Shown piece by piece: positions 11,021 through 21,645 of a stretch of DNA of 64,000 nucleotides (position 1 is its first letter; every line of letters begins with the position of its first letter). The stretch spans positions 18,764,520 through 18,828,519 of the forward strand of contig CM062289.1 in assembly GCA_031216915.1 (NCBI GenBank), read 5' to 3'. Under the pieces are notes generated by a model. It did not search any database and was not told where the DNA came from. It saw nothing but the letters and a program-made list of their open reading frames with translations. The position numbers were made by a program, and so were the translations under genes. Origin of the DNA: Pictodentalium vernedei. Its lineage: Eukaryota > Mollusca > Scaphopoda > Dentaliida > Dentaliidae.

Positions 11021-11244
11021 ATTTTTAAAACATAAGCTGAATTTGATGATATTTTAAAAAATCAACAATATTTACAAGTACCAATAAAGCGTTACAAATA
11101 TGGATGTTATTGGAAACGGCTCCTTGAGCCGGTTCCAATGACTGCCGTATTTGTACAATTTTATTGACAAAGTGTCAGGATATTTCAAGTCATATTATAC
11201 TTGTATTGGTTATTTTGCTGCCGCTATGTTACGTAAAGGGTTAA
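11021..11244. mobile_element. TTAA-3 MITE copy 1 (left end lost)
   Basis: The right end is intact (ACGTAAAGGGTTAA). The central hairpin GGAAACGGCTCCTTGAGCCG / GGTTCC at 11110-11140 is extended by the ATATGG..TTATTGG arms. The left terminus is missing at the junction with the TA-2 fragment. Confidence 0.75.
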
Positions 11245-11366
11245 ATTGACTCAATTCTTTTCACACGAATTCTAGCAGAGGTGCAGTGAAAATCTACGTG
11301 GATTCTCAGCATTTTTGTTTCACAAATCTTTGCGGGAATCGATTCTCAGATATAATATAAGCCTTG
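11245..11366 (-). mobile_element. hAT-like element J, partial
   Basis: Matches one flank of element J at 21646-22187: 'gactcaattcttttcaca', GCAGAGGTGCAGTGAAAATC, and a terminus ATATAAGCCTTG. It directly abuts TTAA-3, the same arrangement as at 21.77 kb. Confidence 0.65.
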
Positions 11367-11406
11367 AAAATGTTGGAAGAAACATGTGTACTCGTCATCA
11401 GTCATT

Positions 11407-11792
11407 ATGTATTTATTTATTAGGGTTTAACGACACTTTAACAGCCATGGTCATATCATGTCGGTAACAGTTTTACAGGTGGAAGAAGTCGGGGTACCCA
11501 TAGAGAACCACCGAGCAATGATGAACAGCTGTCAGCTCTCCAACATCGTAACTCTGAACTCTGCACTGCAGCTCAGGCAGGGTTAGATTGGTTGAAGACA
11601 TGCGCACCATCGATGTGCAGTATGCCTTAGTACACAGCATCATCATGCCCCCATGTAGGTAATCAGGGTGAAGTGCCTTGCCCAAGGACACAACGCGGGA
11701 GCACGAATCAGTCAACTTCTAACTGCGCTCGACATTGCTTAACTTCGGTGATCTGACAAGAACTGGTTACCGCGATGCCACAGCGCCCCCAT
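11407..11792 (-). mobile_element. SINE, 5S rRNA-headed
   Basis: Reading the minus strand: a short GGGGGCGCTGTGGC leader, then a 5S rRNA-like segment containing TCACCGAAGTTAAGCAATGT, then the shared SINE body from TGTCCTTGGGCAAGGCACTT to the (AATA) tail. The 5S segment replaces the tRNA head seen in other copies. Target duplication is uncertain (GTCATTATG versus GTCATTTGATG). Confidence 0.85.
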
Positions 11793-12567
11793 TGGTCATT
11801 TGATGTACAAGTAACAAATATGAGAGGGATATGTTACATCCCTGCTGCTCACCCACATTTGTTCTTGATACAGTCGTTCCAATGTCACAAAAGCTCCTTG
11901 AAGCTGCATTTTTATTGTATATACATGCATCACTCCAAATAATGGAGACATTTAATTTTTAATGAGATATATTGTGATTATCACGAAGTTAATATTAATG
12001 CAAAGGTTTTCAGTAATCCAAATCTACAATATCAATGACCTGGATAGACCCACAGAAACAAAACTCACCTTAAATTTTTACAAAGTCAAATTGACTAACT
12101 CTGAGAAAAATGCGAATATTTTGAAAGTAAAATGAAAAAAATTCAGTTAAATCTTCACATACAGTAGGCTTAATACATAAAGATGTTATTGAAATAAAAA
12201 AAAATACATGGTAATGGGATGTTAAGGTCTCAGAAGTCACAATCTGCACAAAAGATGACCTAAATGCTAATTCTGACAACAGAAATTAACTAAGTTTGGG
12301 CCGACAATTTTAGATGAAATTGGATAAAAAGTCACAGTATTAGGGTTGGATACTGTTTTGATATCCCCCTACAACCTACATACGCAATATAAAAGGCCTG
12401 GATCACACTGACCTTTGAGAAAATGGCATAAACACAAGTTCTTACAAAATTGGACACGGATGTCTGATGCTGATGCCGATGCAGTCACCACAAAAGCTCC
12501 CCACTTCTTTGAAACAGGTGAGCTAAAAAATTACTTTTTCACAACTTCTTTCAAAAAAAAAAAATAA
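11793..12567. other. No recognised feature
   Basis: AT-rich. A weak resemblance of 12430-12475 to the diverged 173-bp unit ('acaaaattggacac') is all I see. Confidence 0.4.
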
Positions 12568-13592
12568 TTAACACTTTACCCAACACAGTTTTTTAAATGA
12601 AATTGTCAATGACACTGCAGCTTAACTTGTCTGTGTGTTGTGTTTGATGAAAAGGATAATGTTCAATGTTTATGAAAGGATTATGAAATAAGACAAGAAT
12701 GGTGATAATTGGGAATATGTTAATTTCTGTTCCCTGTGTGCTATGTTTTTAATAAAAATAATATGAGGTGTAGACTGTACTAAAGAACTGAGGGGTGGGT
12801 TAATGTGGCCTTCACACTTATATGTATGTGGCCCTCAGAGTTAATGTATGTCAACAAAAGTTACCAAGTTACAGTGAAATGATTCCAAAACGCGTCATCC
12901 TATCAAGTTACAATGAAATCCCTTCATAAATATGGCCTGTAGACTGTGCTAAAGGTTTTCGGGGTTCAGGTCTGTGTAGCCATCACGACTGACCGATTGC
13001 AACTAAAAGGGGACGTCATCATCTCGACATCATACTGAGTCATTCTACCAAGTTACAATGAAATCACTTCACAAATACGACCTCTAGTCTGTACTCAAGT
13101 TTTTTGGGTTTTGGGCTCGGGCAGCCATCATGGATGAATGATTGCGACCTAAAGGGGACGTTCTCATCTGGGCATTATCTGGAGTGATCCTACGAAGTTA
13201 TAATGAAATCTCTTCATAAATATGACCTAAAGACTGTGCTAAAGATTTTGGGGTTTCGGGCCCCTGTAGCCGTCACAGTGGACCATTCACAACAAAAAGG
13301 GGATGTCATCATCTAGGCATTATATGGAGTCAACCCAACAAGTTACAATGAAATCCTTCCATAAATACGATCTATAGACTATGCTAAAGGTTTTGGGCTC
13401 GGGCAGCCATCATGGCTGAATGATCATGACCAAAAGGGGACGTTCTCATCTAGACATTATTTGGAGTCATCCTACCAAGTTACAATGAAATCCCTTCATA
13501 AATATGACCTGTAGACTGTGCTAAAGGTTTTCTGGCTTCGGGCCCCTGTAGCCATCACAGTTGACCAATCGCTATGTTAGGTAAAGGGATAA
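12568..13592. mobile_element. Long TTAA element with five internal ~140-bp units
   Basis: Left end TTAACACTTTACCCAAC, right end GTTAGGTAAAGGGATAAC (TTAA decayed). The interior is about five imperfect tandem units of 137-150 bp, marked by AAGTTACAATGAAATC near 12906, 13044, 13195 (TTATAATG variant), 13339 and 13478, each followed by 'ttcataaatatgacctgtag'. The left sub-terminal 'tgtcaatgacactg' is shared with the insertion border at 6391. No open frame. Confidence 0.65.
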
Positions 13593-13825
13593 CCCCCAGC
13601 TGCAAGTTGAAAGCCCAAGGGCAACAGTGGGTTTAAAGAAACAGACTCCAATGCAAACTCATACAATTCGGATATTCAAGCTGACTTTGTTACAAGTTCA
13701 CATATTTTGCTGAAAAAAGGAAAAACAACCAAAATAACTAAGCAGAAGGGTTAAGAGAATCTACAATCGTAATAAAACACATCTAAAAGCAATATAGATC
13801 ACTACAATGTGCAATACAGTTTACT

Positions 13826-14054
13826 TTAACCCTTTACCTAACGAAACGCCCACATCTGCCCACGTAATTTGCAAACTGAGCAGTTGAAAAAAATAAATTT
13901 AAACAAATATTTCAACAAAACCATATCATGTGACCCCCTCATTGGAACGAGCTCGATGAGCTCGTTCCAATGAGGGGGCACATGATAAGGTTTTGTTGAA
14001 ATTTTTTGAAAAAATTTAAAAAATAGTAATTAAAATAAATGGGTAAAGGGTTAA
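13826..14054. mobile_element. TTAA-1 MITE
   Basis: TTAA at both edges, CCCTTTACC ends. The core hairpin CATTGGAACGAGCTCGATGA with inverse lies at 13937-13979. The right sub-terminal GATATCGTC block is deleted. Confidence 0.85.
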
Positions 14055-14132
14055 TGCAACTTCTTACAACAAATTTGAGCAAGTTTACACCTGAAAAGAA
14101 AAATAGACGGAAAATTTCCAAAAAATAAGTCA

Positions 14133-14478
14133 AGTACTGTAGTCATGTTCCTAAACAAAACAGCAAGCTGTAATATAAAAGCCCTGGGGCCAGTGGCTTT
14201 GAAGAAACCAACCTGAACATAAACTGTTACAATTCGGATATTGGAGCTGATTGAAACATGTAATAGTTACAAGTTTACATATTATTTTGCTGAAAAAAGG
14301 AAAAAAGTACTGTAGTCATGTTCCTAAACAAAACAGCAAGCTGTAATATAAAAGCCCTGGGGCCAGTGGCTTTGAAGAAACCAACCTGAACATAAACTGT
14401 TACAATTCGGATATTGGAGCTGATTGAAACATGTAATAGTTACAAGTTTACATATTATTTTGCTGAAAAAAGGAAAAC
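14133..14478. repeat. Tandem duplication, 2 x 173 bp, identical
   Basis: The segment starting AGTACTGTAGTCATGTTCCT at 14133 recurs at 14306 and I see no difference between copies. Diverged relatives lie at about 13600-13730 and 15240-15345, so the unit belongs to an older local repeat. Either very recent duplication or an assembly artefact. Confidence 0.8.
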
Positions 14479-14633
14479 TGTGCAAAATAATAGCCAGCCC
14501 TTTAAATTAATTTATTTTGGGCACACCCTGTTGCCCTAGTTTGGGCACATTATAACCAGAAATAACAGCCCTATCCGGTTAAGTTTTATTGTAATGCCTT
14601 TCTTTGTGTTTCTATGGTCATATTACAGTTAAA

Positions 14634-14947
14634 ACTAGAAGTCCTGTCATGAAATGCGCACAAATAGCACGTTGATCTGCTCGTTAATCTATGCGTTATG
14701 ACAATAGTATGGCTATCAAATTCTGTACATATGGCCTGTGCACAAGCAATGTTACAGCCAATGGACCTCCGGGTAACCCGGAGGTCCATTGGCAGAAACA
14801 TTGCCTGTGTTTGCTATGAGTAACCAGGAGAACTTGCCGTGCTTTGGATGCCATTCGATATGGCGATTGCGCGCAATTCCTACGCGCAATTAAGCCTACA
14901 TGTAGATAAGCGCACAGTTCGTTACAGGAATTTTAGTTTTAACTGTA
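14634..14947. mobile_element. TA-1 MITE copy 3
   Basis: TA at both ends, CAGTTAAAACTAG termini, perfect core arms CCAATGGACCTCCGGGT and inverse at 14758-14791. The right end has two substitutions (GGAATTTTAG). Confidence 0.87.
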
Positions 14948-15415
14948 TGTGGGAAGTTATTCTCAAAATGTAGAATAGGCACAGAGAATTTAAATATTTT
15001 ATTTTATTATTTTTCCTTATGTCTTCACACCTTCTCTAATTTGGGCACACCTGTAAACGGTGTAAAATTGGGGAAATCTAAAGGGCTGAACAGCACGTAA
15101 TCTTAGTATAATGGTTAAGAGAAACTACACTCACAATAAAACACACACCTACAAGCAATATAGATCACTATATACCACAGAGATTTCACTTAAGTTTTCA
15201 CCTAAAAAATTTAAAGAAATATTTCGAGAAAATAAGACTTAAGTACTATAGTCGTAGCCCTAAATAACCCACAACTGCGATTTGAAAGTGCTGAGGCAAC
15301 TGGGTTCAAAGAAATTTATTTAAACACTAACTCTTACAAAATTGGACACTGATGCTGAGTGTCGCCGATGGGGAAATGACATTACCTCATTCATAGTAGT
15401 GGCGCTAAAATATAT
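14948..15415. other. Diverged local repeat
   Basis: 15235-15345 is a diverged copy of the 173-bp unit ('aagtactatagtcgtagccc', 'gggttcaaagaaa'). The rest is unassigned. Confidence 0.45.
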
Positions 15416-15638
15416 GGAAGCCCATTGGGGCCAACATGTGTAGTGGGAGCATTGCAAATATTCACATTCACACTGCGAATATTCGTGTTCAACATTGCAA
15501 ATATTCACATTCAACATTGCAAATATTCACAATCAACACTGCAAATATTCACATTCAATCCACTGATGTCAACATGTTCAGTGGGAGCATTGCGCATATT
15601 CACAATGGAATGCGAATATTCACTATGTTAAACTGTGT

Positions 15639-16175
15639 TACAGTTAAAACTAGAAGTCCTGTCACGAACTGCGCGCTTATCTAGGCTAAATTGCACGTAT
15701 GAATTGCGCGCAATTGCCATATCGAATGGCATCCAAAGCACGGCAGGTTCTCCTGGTTACTTATAGCAAACACGGGCAATGTTTCTGCCAATGGACCTCC
15801 GGGTTACCCGGAGGTCCATTGGCTGACACATTGCTTGTGCACAGGCCATATTTAGAGAATTTGATAGCCTTACTATGGTCGTATCACGTAGATTAACGCG
15901 CATATCCAGGGCTCGCCTTGAGTAAAATGGTCGGGGCCTAAAAAAAGTGCCCCACATATTGAGGTCGGGGCCTTTTCGGGGCCGATTTTCCATTTTGTCA
16001 ATTATTGTTAGTGCTTTTTTGTGGAAAATGTCGGGGCTTGAAAAAAAGCCCCCAGCAAGTGCTCCTCGGGGCTGATCTCGGGGCCTGGGCTGATCAGCCC
16101 CGACTCAAGGCAAGCCCTGCATATAGACGTGCTATTTGTGCGCATTTCAGGACAGGACTTTTAGTTTTAACTGTA
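15639..16175. mobile_element. TA-1 MITE copy 4, itself interrupted
   Basis: TA-CAGTTAAAACTAG at 15639 and the inverse ending 16175. Core hairpin with perfect arms at 15788-15822. Excluding the inner insertion (15907-16119) it has the usual length. Middle layer of the nest. Confidence 0.85.
15907..16119. mobile_element. Innermost inserted element, hAT-like ends
   Basis: CAGGGCTCGCCTTGAGT at the left faces ACTCAAGGCAAGCCCTG at the right (one mismatch). The interior has repeated GGTCGGGGCC / CCGGGGCTG-type runs. GCATAT is found at both edges (15900-15905 and 16119-16124), suggestive of a partly decayed target duplication. Confidence 0.7.
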
Positions 16176-16391
16176 AATGTGAATATTCGCAATGTTGAAT
16201 ACAAATATTTGCAATTCGTTGTGAATATTCACAATGCATTGCGAACATTCGCAATGTTGAATGCAAATAGCTTGATCCCCCGCTACACATGTTGGACCCA
16301 ATGGGCTTCCGTAAAAATATTCCCTGGGTATTTTCTCTCAACTTTTTGTTACATTAAATGACAACAGGTGACTGCCTACAGAAATACAAAG

Positions 16392-16638
16392 TTAACCCTT
16401 TACTCAAGCAGACGATATCAAAATTTATTATTTTAAATATTATTTTTCAAAGTTTTTCAAAATTTTCAACAAAACCATATCATGTGACCCCCTCATTTAA
16501 ACGAGCTCGACGAGCTCATTCCAAAGTGGGGTCACATGATATGGTTTTGTTAAAATTTTTGGAAAAATAATATTTTTCAGCTGCTGAATTTGCATATTAT
16601 GCAGGTGGATGTGGCTTATTTGTTGGGTAAAGGGTTAA
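16392..16638. mobile_element. TTAA-1 MITE
   Basis: TTAA both sides. GCAGACGATATCAAAATTTA at the left and GTTGGGTAAAGGG at the right. The core retains the GAGCTCGACGAGCTC centre, but outer arm bases are mutated (CATTTAAACGAG, TTCCAAAGTGGGG). Confidence 0.87.
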
Positions 16639-16925
16639 TGGCCTTGCTCTTATGAATTTTGTGCTATGTTCTGTGGTTTGCCCCTCTATTTTTTTACTAT
16701 ATTTTTTCAATATGGTACAGTAAATTGGTATTGGTTAGATACTGATACTGAATGTTATTTACTGTATACCACAAATCTCTAGACTGGCCCAATGCAGGTG
16801 CTTTTAGTTTCATTAAATTACATGGGTTCGCATTGCCAATGCAGGGTCGGGTTTTCATGGCTAATGCAATGGTGGATATGAACTAAGAGGCATTATTTAG
16901 AGAACCTTTTCTAAACAACTCATTT

Positions 16926-17250
16926 GCAAAAAAATTACTAAGTCAGTCCAATAATTCTGCTGCCGTATATCCAACTGAGCCCATTTTCGAACTCGATCAA
17001 GACAATTTTCCTGGAAACCCATATAATAAAAAAAAAGAATCCAAAAGGTTAACATTTGTTCAAGTTATGGTGCTATCAAGCAAAAAATCTGCAAAAAAAT
17101 GACCAAGTCAGCACAATAATTCTGCTGCCGTACATCGGACTAAGCCTGTTTTCGAGCTCGGTCAAGACATTGTTCCTTGAAACCCATGTGCCAAATATCA
17201 GTCAAATTGGTTGACGTTTGTTGAAGTTATCATGCTATGATTATATAATG
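16926..17250. repeat. Diverged direct duplication, about 168 bp period
   Basis: 'aaaaaaattactaagtcag' at 16929 and 'aaaaaaatgaccaagtcag' at 17094 begin two copies containing AATAATTCTGCTGCCGTA and GGAAACCCAT/TGAAACCCAT. The flanks (16639-16925 and 17251-17572) hold nothing I can name apart from 'gggccataactg' at 17280. Confidence 0.6.
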
Positions 17251-17580
17251 AAGCTCAAAATTAGTCGATTTCAACAAAGGGCCATAACTGTTGTGAAAAA
17301 GCATGGACATGCCTTATTTCATGTCATCAGGTGTTAAACATGCATATCAAAAACAATACCAAATATTATTAAAATCTGTCCAGAAGCAACTAAGTTATAA
17401 GCAAAAAGGACAGCCCACCCACCTATCTGTCTGGCGACCGACCCTCATCCATTTTGAAAACTCGACTAAAAAAATATATCATCACATACTTTGCTATGTT
17501 TTCTGTTGCTTTCTTTTTTCACTTGTAAATAAATAAATGCCAGATTACTAGTTACATGTATATATATCATTTGATTTCAC

Positions 17581-18050
17581 TAGGGCTGAAACGTTTGGCT
17601 CAGTTTCGTAACTGACTAACCGAGAGCTATAACCGGATAATATCCGGTTATCAATGGCCATTATTTCACTGAATATGGGATTAAAACTATAGAAATTGAA
17701 AAACAGTATTCGCAAACTATTTCGTAGTGTGTATACAAACGGACGTTGTTGAGTACTCGACAACGTTCGTTTGTAGACACACTATGGAATAGTTTCTGCG
17801 ATTACTCATTACTCGCAGAAACTGACGATCATTAACGAAGTCTTGAACTCCAAAGTCGATTATTTCTCAACATATACAACATGCCTTCGATGTGTAATCT
17901 ATCACAAACAAGAAGCGGCAAATTTACTATGTTTTAAACGTGGACTGACGATCACTATCGATATTTCGGATAACCGGTTGATGGTTTTTCTAATCGGTTA
18001 GGTAGCTAACTGGTTTCAAACCGATTATCCGGTTAACCATTTCAGTACTA
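17581..18050 (+). mobile_element. hAT-1 MITE reference copy, exact 8-bp target duplication
   Basis: 470 bp, TAGGGCTGAAACG at the left and inverted TAGTACTGAAATGG at the right. GATTTCAC is present at 17573-17580 and 18051-18058. Central palindrome near 17738-17780 (GTATACAAACGGACGTTG facing CAACGTTCGTTTGTAGAC). Sub-terminal blocks 'ccggataatatccggtta' and 'aaccgattatccggttaa' are related but not simple inverses. No transposase. Confidence 0.93.
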
Positions 18051-18058
18051 GATTTCAC

Positions 18059-18624
18059 TTTCCCCCCTGTGACCCTGTCATATGCATATCTGTCATAATC
18101 TGTATGTATCACATGTATGTTAGAGATGGACAGAATTGAAATTTTGAGTTTGGTATTGGCTTTGGTAATTTTATCGCAGTAGCCATTCAGTATCTGTATT
18201 GACTGAGATTTGCTGACAGTACGAAAGAGGAATTCATGCCAGGAAAGTACAGATTAAGTTGTTCTTGTATCATTCTACCATGTGCACCATCACAAATGCC
18301 ACTACTAATGAGCTCAACATTGTCATTCTTATGGACAGTAATTTTGTGACTTTTCAGAAACAAACCTTATACATTGTATGTAACCTTTAAAGGCCTATTT
18401 CAGATTTTTGCGATATCAGAGCATGTGATCATGTTAACATGCCATCATTAGGAGGTTCCACTGATAAAAGACAATGCACCTTGAGAAGAATTTCTAGTCA
18501 AGACTTGGCTGCTTTAAGTTTAACAGGCAGCCAATACAGTTAGACTTAACTAGAAATAACTGCTAAGTGACATGCCACGTAGAGATTGGAGTCTAGTGGG
18601 AATTCAGAACAACTGCCCAGGCCC
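18059..18624. other. No recognised feature
   Basis: Mixed-composition sequence without repeats I can match or plausible exons. Confidence 0.45.
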
Positions 18625-18873
18625 TTAACCCTTTACCCAATGAATCGGCCGTATCCGCCCTTGTAATATGCAAATTCAGCAGCTGAAAAAATACTATTTT
18701 TCAAAAAAATTTCTACAAAATCATATCATGTCACCCCTCTTTCGAACAAGCTCATCAAGCTTGTTTTCCAATGAGGGGTCACATGATGTGGTTTCATTGA
18801 AATTTTTTGAAATATTTTTAAAAATGATATTTAAAATAAATTTTGATATCGTCTGCGATGAGTAAAGGGTTAA
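18625..18873. mobile_element. TTAA-1 MITE
   Basis: Full length with TTAA edges, in inverse orientation (left sub-terminal CGGCCGTATCCGCCC, right GATATCGTCTGCG). The core palindrome has decayed (CTTTCGAACAAGCTCATCAA). Confidence 0.87.
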
Positions 18874-19083
18874 TAATTAACAAAACTGAAATGAAAATCA
18901 GTTACTTCTTTCATGAAAATGTACTCTTGAATTACTCTTCTGTTCCCTTCAACAAGGCCTCATAAATAGAAAATGTAGGAATATTCAGACAATTTCGATA
19001 TTCATCGAGTGGTTTGGTTCATTTTTTCCCATGATATCAGCATCGGTTGGCTTTTTCGGTATATTGCCCATCTTTAGTGTATG

Positions 19084-19340
19084 TACAGTACGTGGAGAGT
19101 GTATTGTCACTAAATCACCCACAGAGTGGGGATTCCACCCGAGGAATAATTGCAAATTTGTTGCAAAGCATAACCAGCAAAGTTTCAGCCAATGGACCTC
19201 CGGGTTATACCCGGAGGTCCATTGGCTGAAACATTGCTTGTGTTTATTTGTCAATATGAACTAAAATTTGAAAGTTATAGCTTGGGTGATAACTCCACTC
19301 CATGGGTGATTTAGTTACAATCCACTCTCCACGTTCTGTA
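19084..19340. mobile_element. TA-2 MITE copy 2
   Basis: 257 bp, TA-CAGTACGTGGAGAGTGTA with inverse at the right. The central hairpin CCAATGGACCTCCGGGT plus inverse at 19191-19224 is the same core as in TA-1. Sub-terminal AAATCACCC faces GGGTGATTT. A hAT-2 element abuts its right edge. Confidence 0.87.
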
Positions 19341-19342
19341 TG

Positions 19343-19601
19343 CAAGCCTGAAAATAAGCAGACTGTCATCTGCAGAATGAGGATCCTAGAGGGTGAATTT
19401 GGTGATGCTACCCTGAACAGCAGGGTAGCATCATTAAATTTACCCTCTGTGAACCTCATTCTGAATCAACGTCTCAAGCTTAAACAGCCAGAGGTACCCA
19501 GAGGATACATGTAGATTGGAACACTGTATGGGATAGCATCAGCAAATTCACCATCTGGGCACCTCATTCTGCAAATGACAGATTGCTTATTTTCAGGCTT
19601 G
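19343..19601. mobile_element. hAT-2 MITE copy 4
   Basis: CAAGCCTGAAAATAAGCAG and inverse. Flanks TCTGTATG (19335-19342) and TATGTATG (19602-19609) agree at 7 of 8. The left duplication overlaps the last bases of the TA-2 element, so hAT-2 inserted into its end. Confidence 0.85.
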
Positions 19602-20009
19602 TATGTATGTGTGTGTGAGGGGTGGGGGGGTGGGGGTGCTAGGGGATTATTGAACTGTTCTTCCACCATTACCATTATTTTCATCACTATTAACTAAAGG
19701 ATAAATAACTGTACTTTTATAGGTTGAACCTGGAGTGATCCAAAGAGTTTGTTTTTTGGTCAACACGTAAGCTGAACAGGTTTTTTTGTGTTTTCTCTGT
19801 TCTAAATCTCTGCGAGATAAGGTGGGCGGAGAAATCTTGCATGTATTCTTCCATGAACTCCCTCCCACCGGTGTATTAGAAGTCACTCTTTCCTATGCGT
19901 GTACTGTGATTTCCATTTCCATAACAACCCTCTGTGACAACTTATGATCCGAGATGGTTCTATTTAAATTTTTTTATTGTGAGGGTTTTTTTTAAAGAGG
20001 ATTCAGGGT
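19602..20009. other. GT/G-rich stretch then unassigned sequence
   Basis: 19602-19645 is GT- and G-rich ('tgtgtgtgaggggtgggg'). The remainder shows nothing recognisable. Confidence 0.45.
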
Positions 20010-20319
20010 TATTTATTGGGATTTAACAACAGCTGTGTTGACCTCCTGTGGGATGTTTTACAGGTGGAGGAAGCCAGAGTACCCTGAGAGAACCACTCAG
20101 CAATAGCAAGCAACTGTCAGACTCCCCAACGTACTAACTCAACACTAGTAGGATTAGCAAACTTAGCATTGGTTGAAGATAACTGCACCATCAAGTGCCT
20201 TGCCTTAAGGCAGCAAGTGCCTTGCCCAAAGAAACAACACAGTTACCCCTGGTAGGGATCAAACCGCGGACCTTTCAGTCTGAAGTTCAATGTCGTAACC
20301 ACAGACCCACAATGCTCCC
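20010..20319 (-). mobile_element. Old SINE with a different tRNA-like head
   Basis: The minus strand reads GGGAGCATTGTGGGTCTGTG, a B-box-like GGTTTGATCC, then the SINE body in diverged form (TTGGGCAAGGCACTT, a duplicated 'aaggcagcaagtgccttg', CTCTGGCTTCCTCCACC) and tail. The head is tRNA-like but not the head used by the 5.0, 33.1 or 52.7 kb copies. Confidence 0.7.
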
Positions 20320-20724
20320 GGATTCGTGGTTACATATACATTAAATCAGCACTTGAGGTATTTTCAGTTAGATTGGAAGTTTAACTGGTGGAGTGTATGC
20401 TAAATTATTTTTCGTTGTCAAAATTTGTTCACATGTTTTTGCCTTGGTCACAGTCACGATTACATGCACCTGCCTAATTATATTGATGGCTGAATACGAG
20501 TAATGGTCAACATATTTGACTGGAAATAATAACAGTGATGGCATTGTCCCTTTATTTCTCACTGACAGATAATAGTGATTTCTGGTATTTTTTATCCAAA
20601 CCTAATAAAGCTATTGACACTATTAGTTAGCATGTAAGAGTAATTAGAGAGAGTGTCTACATGTGTAGGAATATTGGCATCAAACAAGACAAAGCAACAC
20701 AGACAAAATAAATCCACTACAAAG
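20320..20724. other. No recognised feature
   Basis: No matched repeats, open frames short. Confidence 0.45.
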
Positions 20725-21531
20725 ATACAGTTAAAACTAGAAGTCCTGTCACGAACTGTGTGCTTATCTATAGAGCTGTAGGTTAACCGAAACCAAACAA
20801 AGGTTTTTAGTTTTTTTAAAAAACCGAAACCGAAACCGTCGACATCCCGTAATCTAAGGTTTTTCATTTTTTATTAAATACTCTCTTGCTGCAGAAATTC
20901 ACAGAATGTAGCCATTCCAGAGTAGTGAGAGTACCCAGACACTGCCAATGGCAGTCTGTGGGTACTCTCACTACTCTGGGAAGGCTACATTCTGTGAATT
21001 TCTGACATTTCAGTTTAGTTGTGTTTGCAGCTTTCCTCAAGTTGCGTGTAGGTGTCAGACCTCGAAAAATGGCCAAACACAATAAAAGTTTGTATATTTA
21101 GGTAATCATTATATTGGCCTTCCTGATTCTTCATGTATTATAGCTTATTTCGGGTATTCATTGAGTTTCACTCAATTTCACTACCATTCAGTTATGACTC
21201 CGGACATAAGAATGAGTTTTATTGAATTTTACTTGGCCTCATGAACAAACCGAAAACCGAACCGAGGTTTTTCTCCACCTGAAAAACCAAAACCGAAACC
21301 GAACAAGAAATTTAAAAACCTACAGCTCTTCTTATCAATGCTTAATTGCGCGTAGGAATTGCGCGCAATTGCCATAACAAATGGCATCCAAAACACGGCA
21401 GTTTTTCCTGGTTACTCATAGCAAACACAGGCAATGTTTCTACCAATGGACCTTCGGGTTACGCAGATTAACGTGCAGATCGACGTGCTATGTGTGCGCA
21501 TTTCATGACAGAACTTCTAGTTTTAACTGTA
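20725..21531. mobile_element. TA-1 MITE copy 5, interrupted and deleted
   Basis: TA-CAGTTAAAACTAG ends at 20725 and 21531. A 560-bp hAT-like element splits its left arm. One arm of the central hairpin and about 100 bp to its right are deleted (the junction reads CCTTCGGGTTACGCAGATTA). Confidence 0.83.
20771..21330. mobile_element. hAT-like element with near-perfect 8-bp duplication
   Basis: TAGAGCTGTAGGTT at the left and AACCTACAGCTCTT at the right, counting a short A spacer. CTTATCTA (20763-20770) and CTTATCAA (21331-21338) flank it. The interior has an almost perfect hairpin at 20891-21007 (AGAAATTCACAGAATGTAGC facing its inverse) and AACCGAAACC-rich sub-termini. Sits in TA-1 copy 5. Confidence 0.8.
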
Positions 21532-21645
21532 ATATGAAGTATACATGTACATCAGACTTGTTAACCTCTGAATAGTGAATATGACCGTCAGTGAGATTTA
21601 TTGACTAAAAATAAAAACTGTTCACTACTGCTAGAGCTGAAACAG

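Larger units (their letters stand above)
15416..16312. mobile_element. Element K: outer shell of a three-layer nest
   Basis: Inverted ends GGAAGCCCATTGGGGCCAAC (left) and, inverted, GGAAGCCCATTGGGTCCAAC (right), continuing as ATGTGTAG. The two flanks of the interior carry 'gcaaatattcacattcaaca'-type phrases in opposite orientation (15460-15620 and 16178-16262), so the element was one long palindrome before a TA-1 insertion at its centre. Confidence 0.75.
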
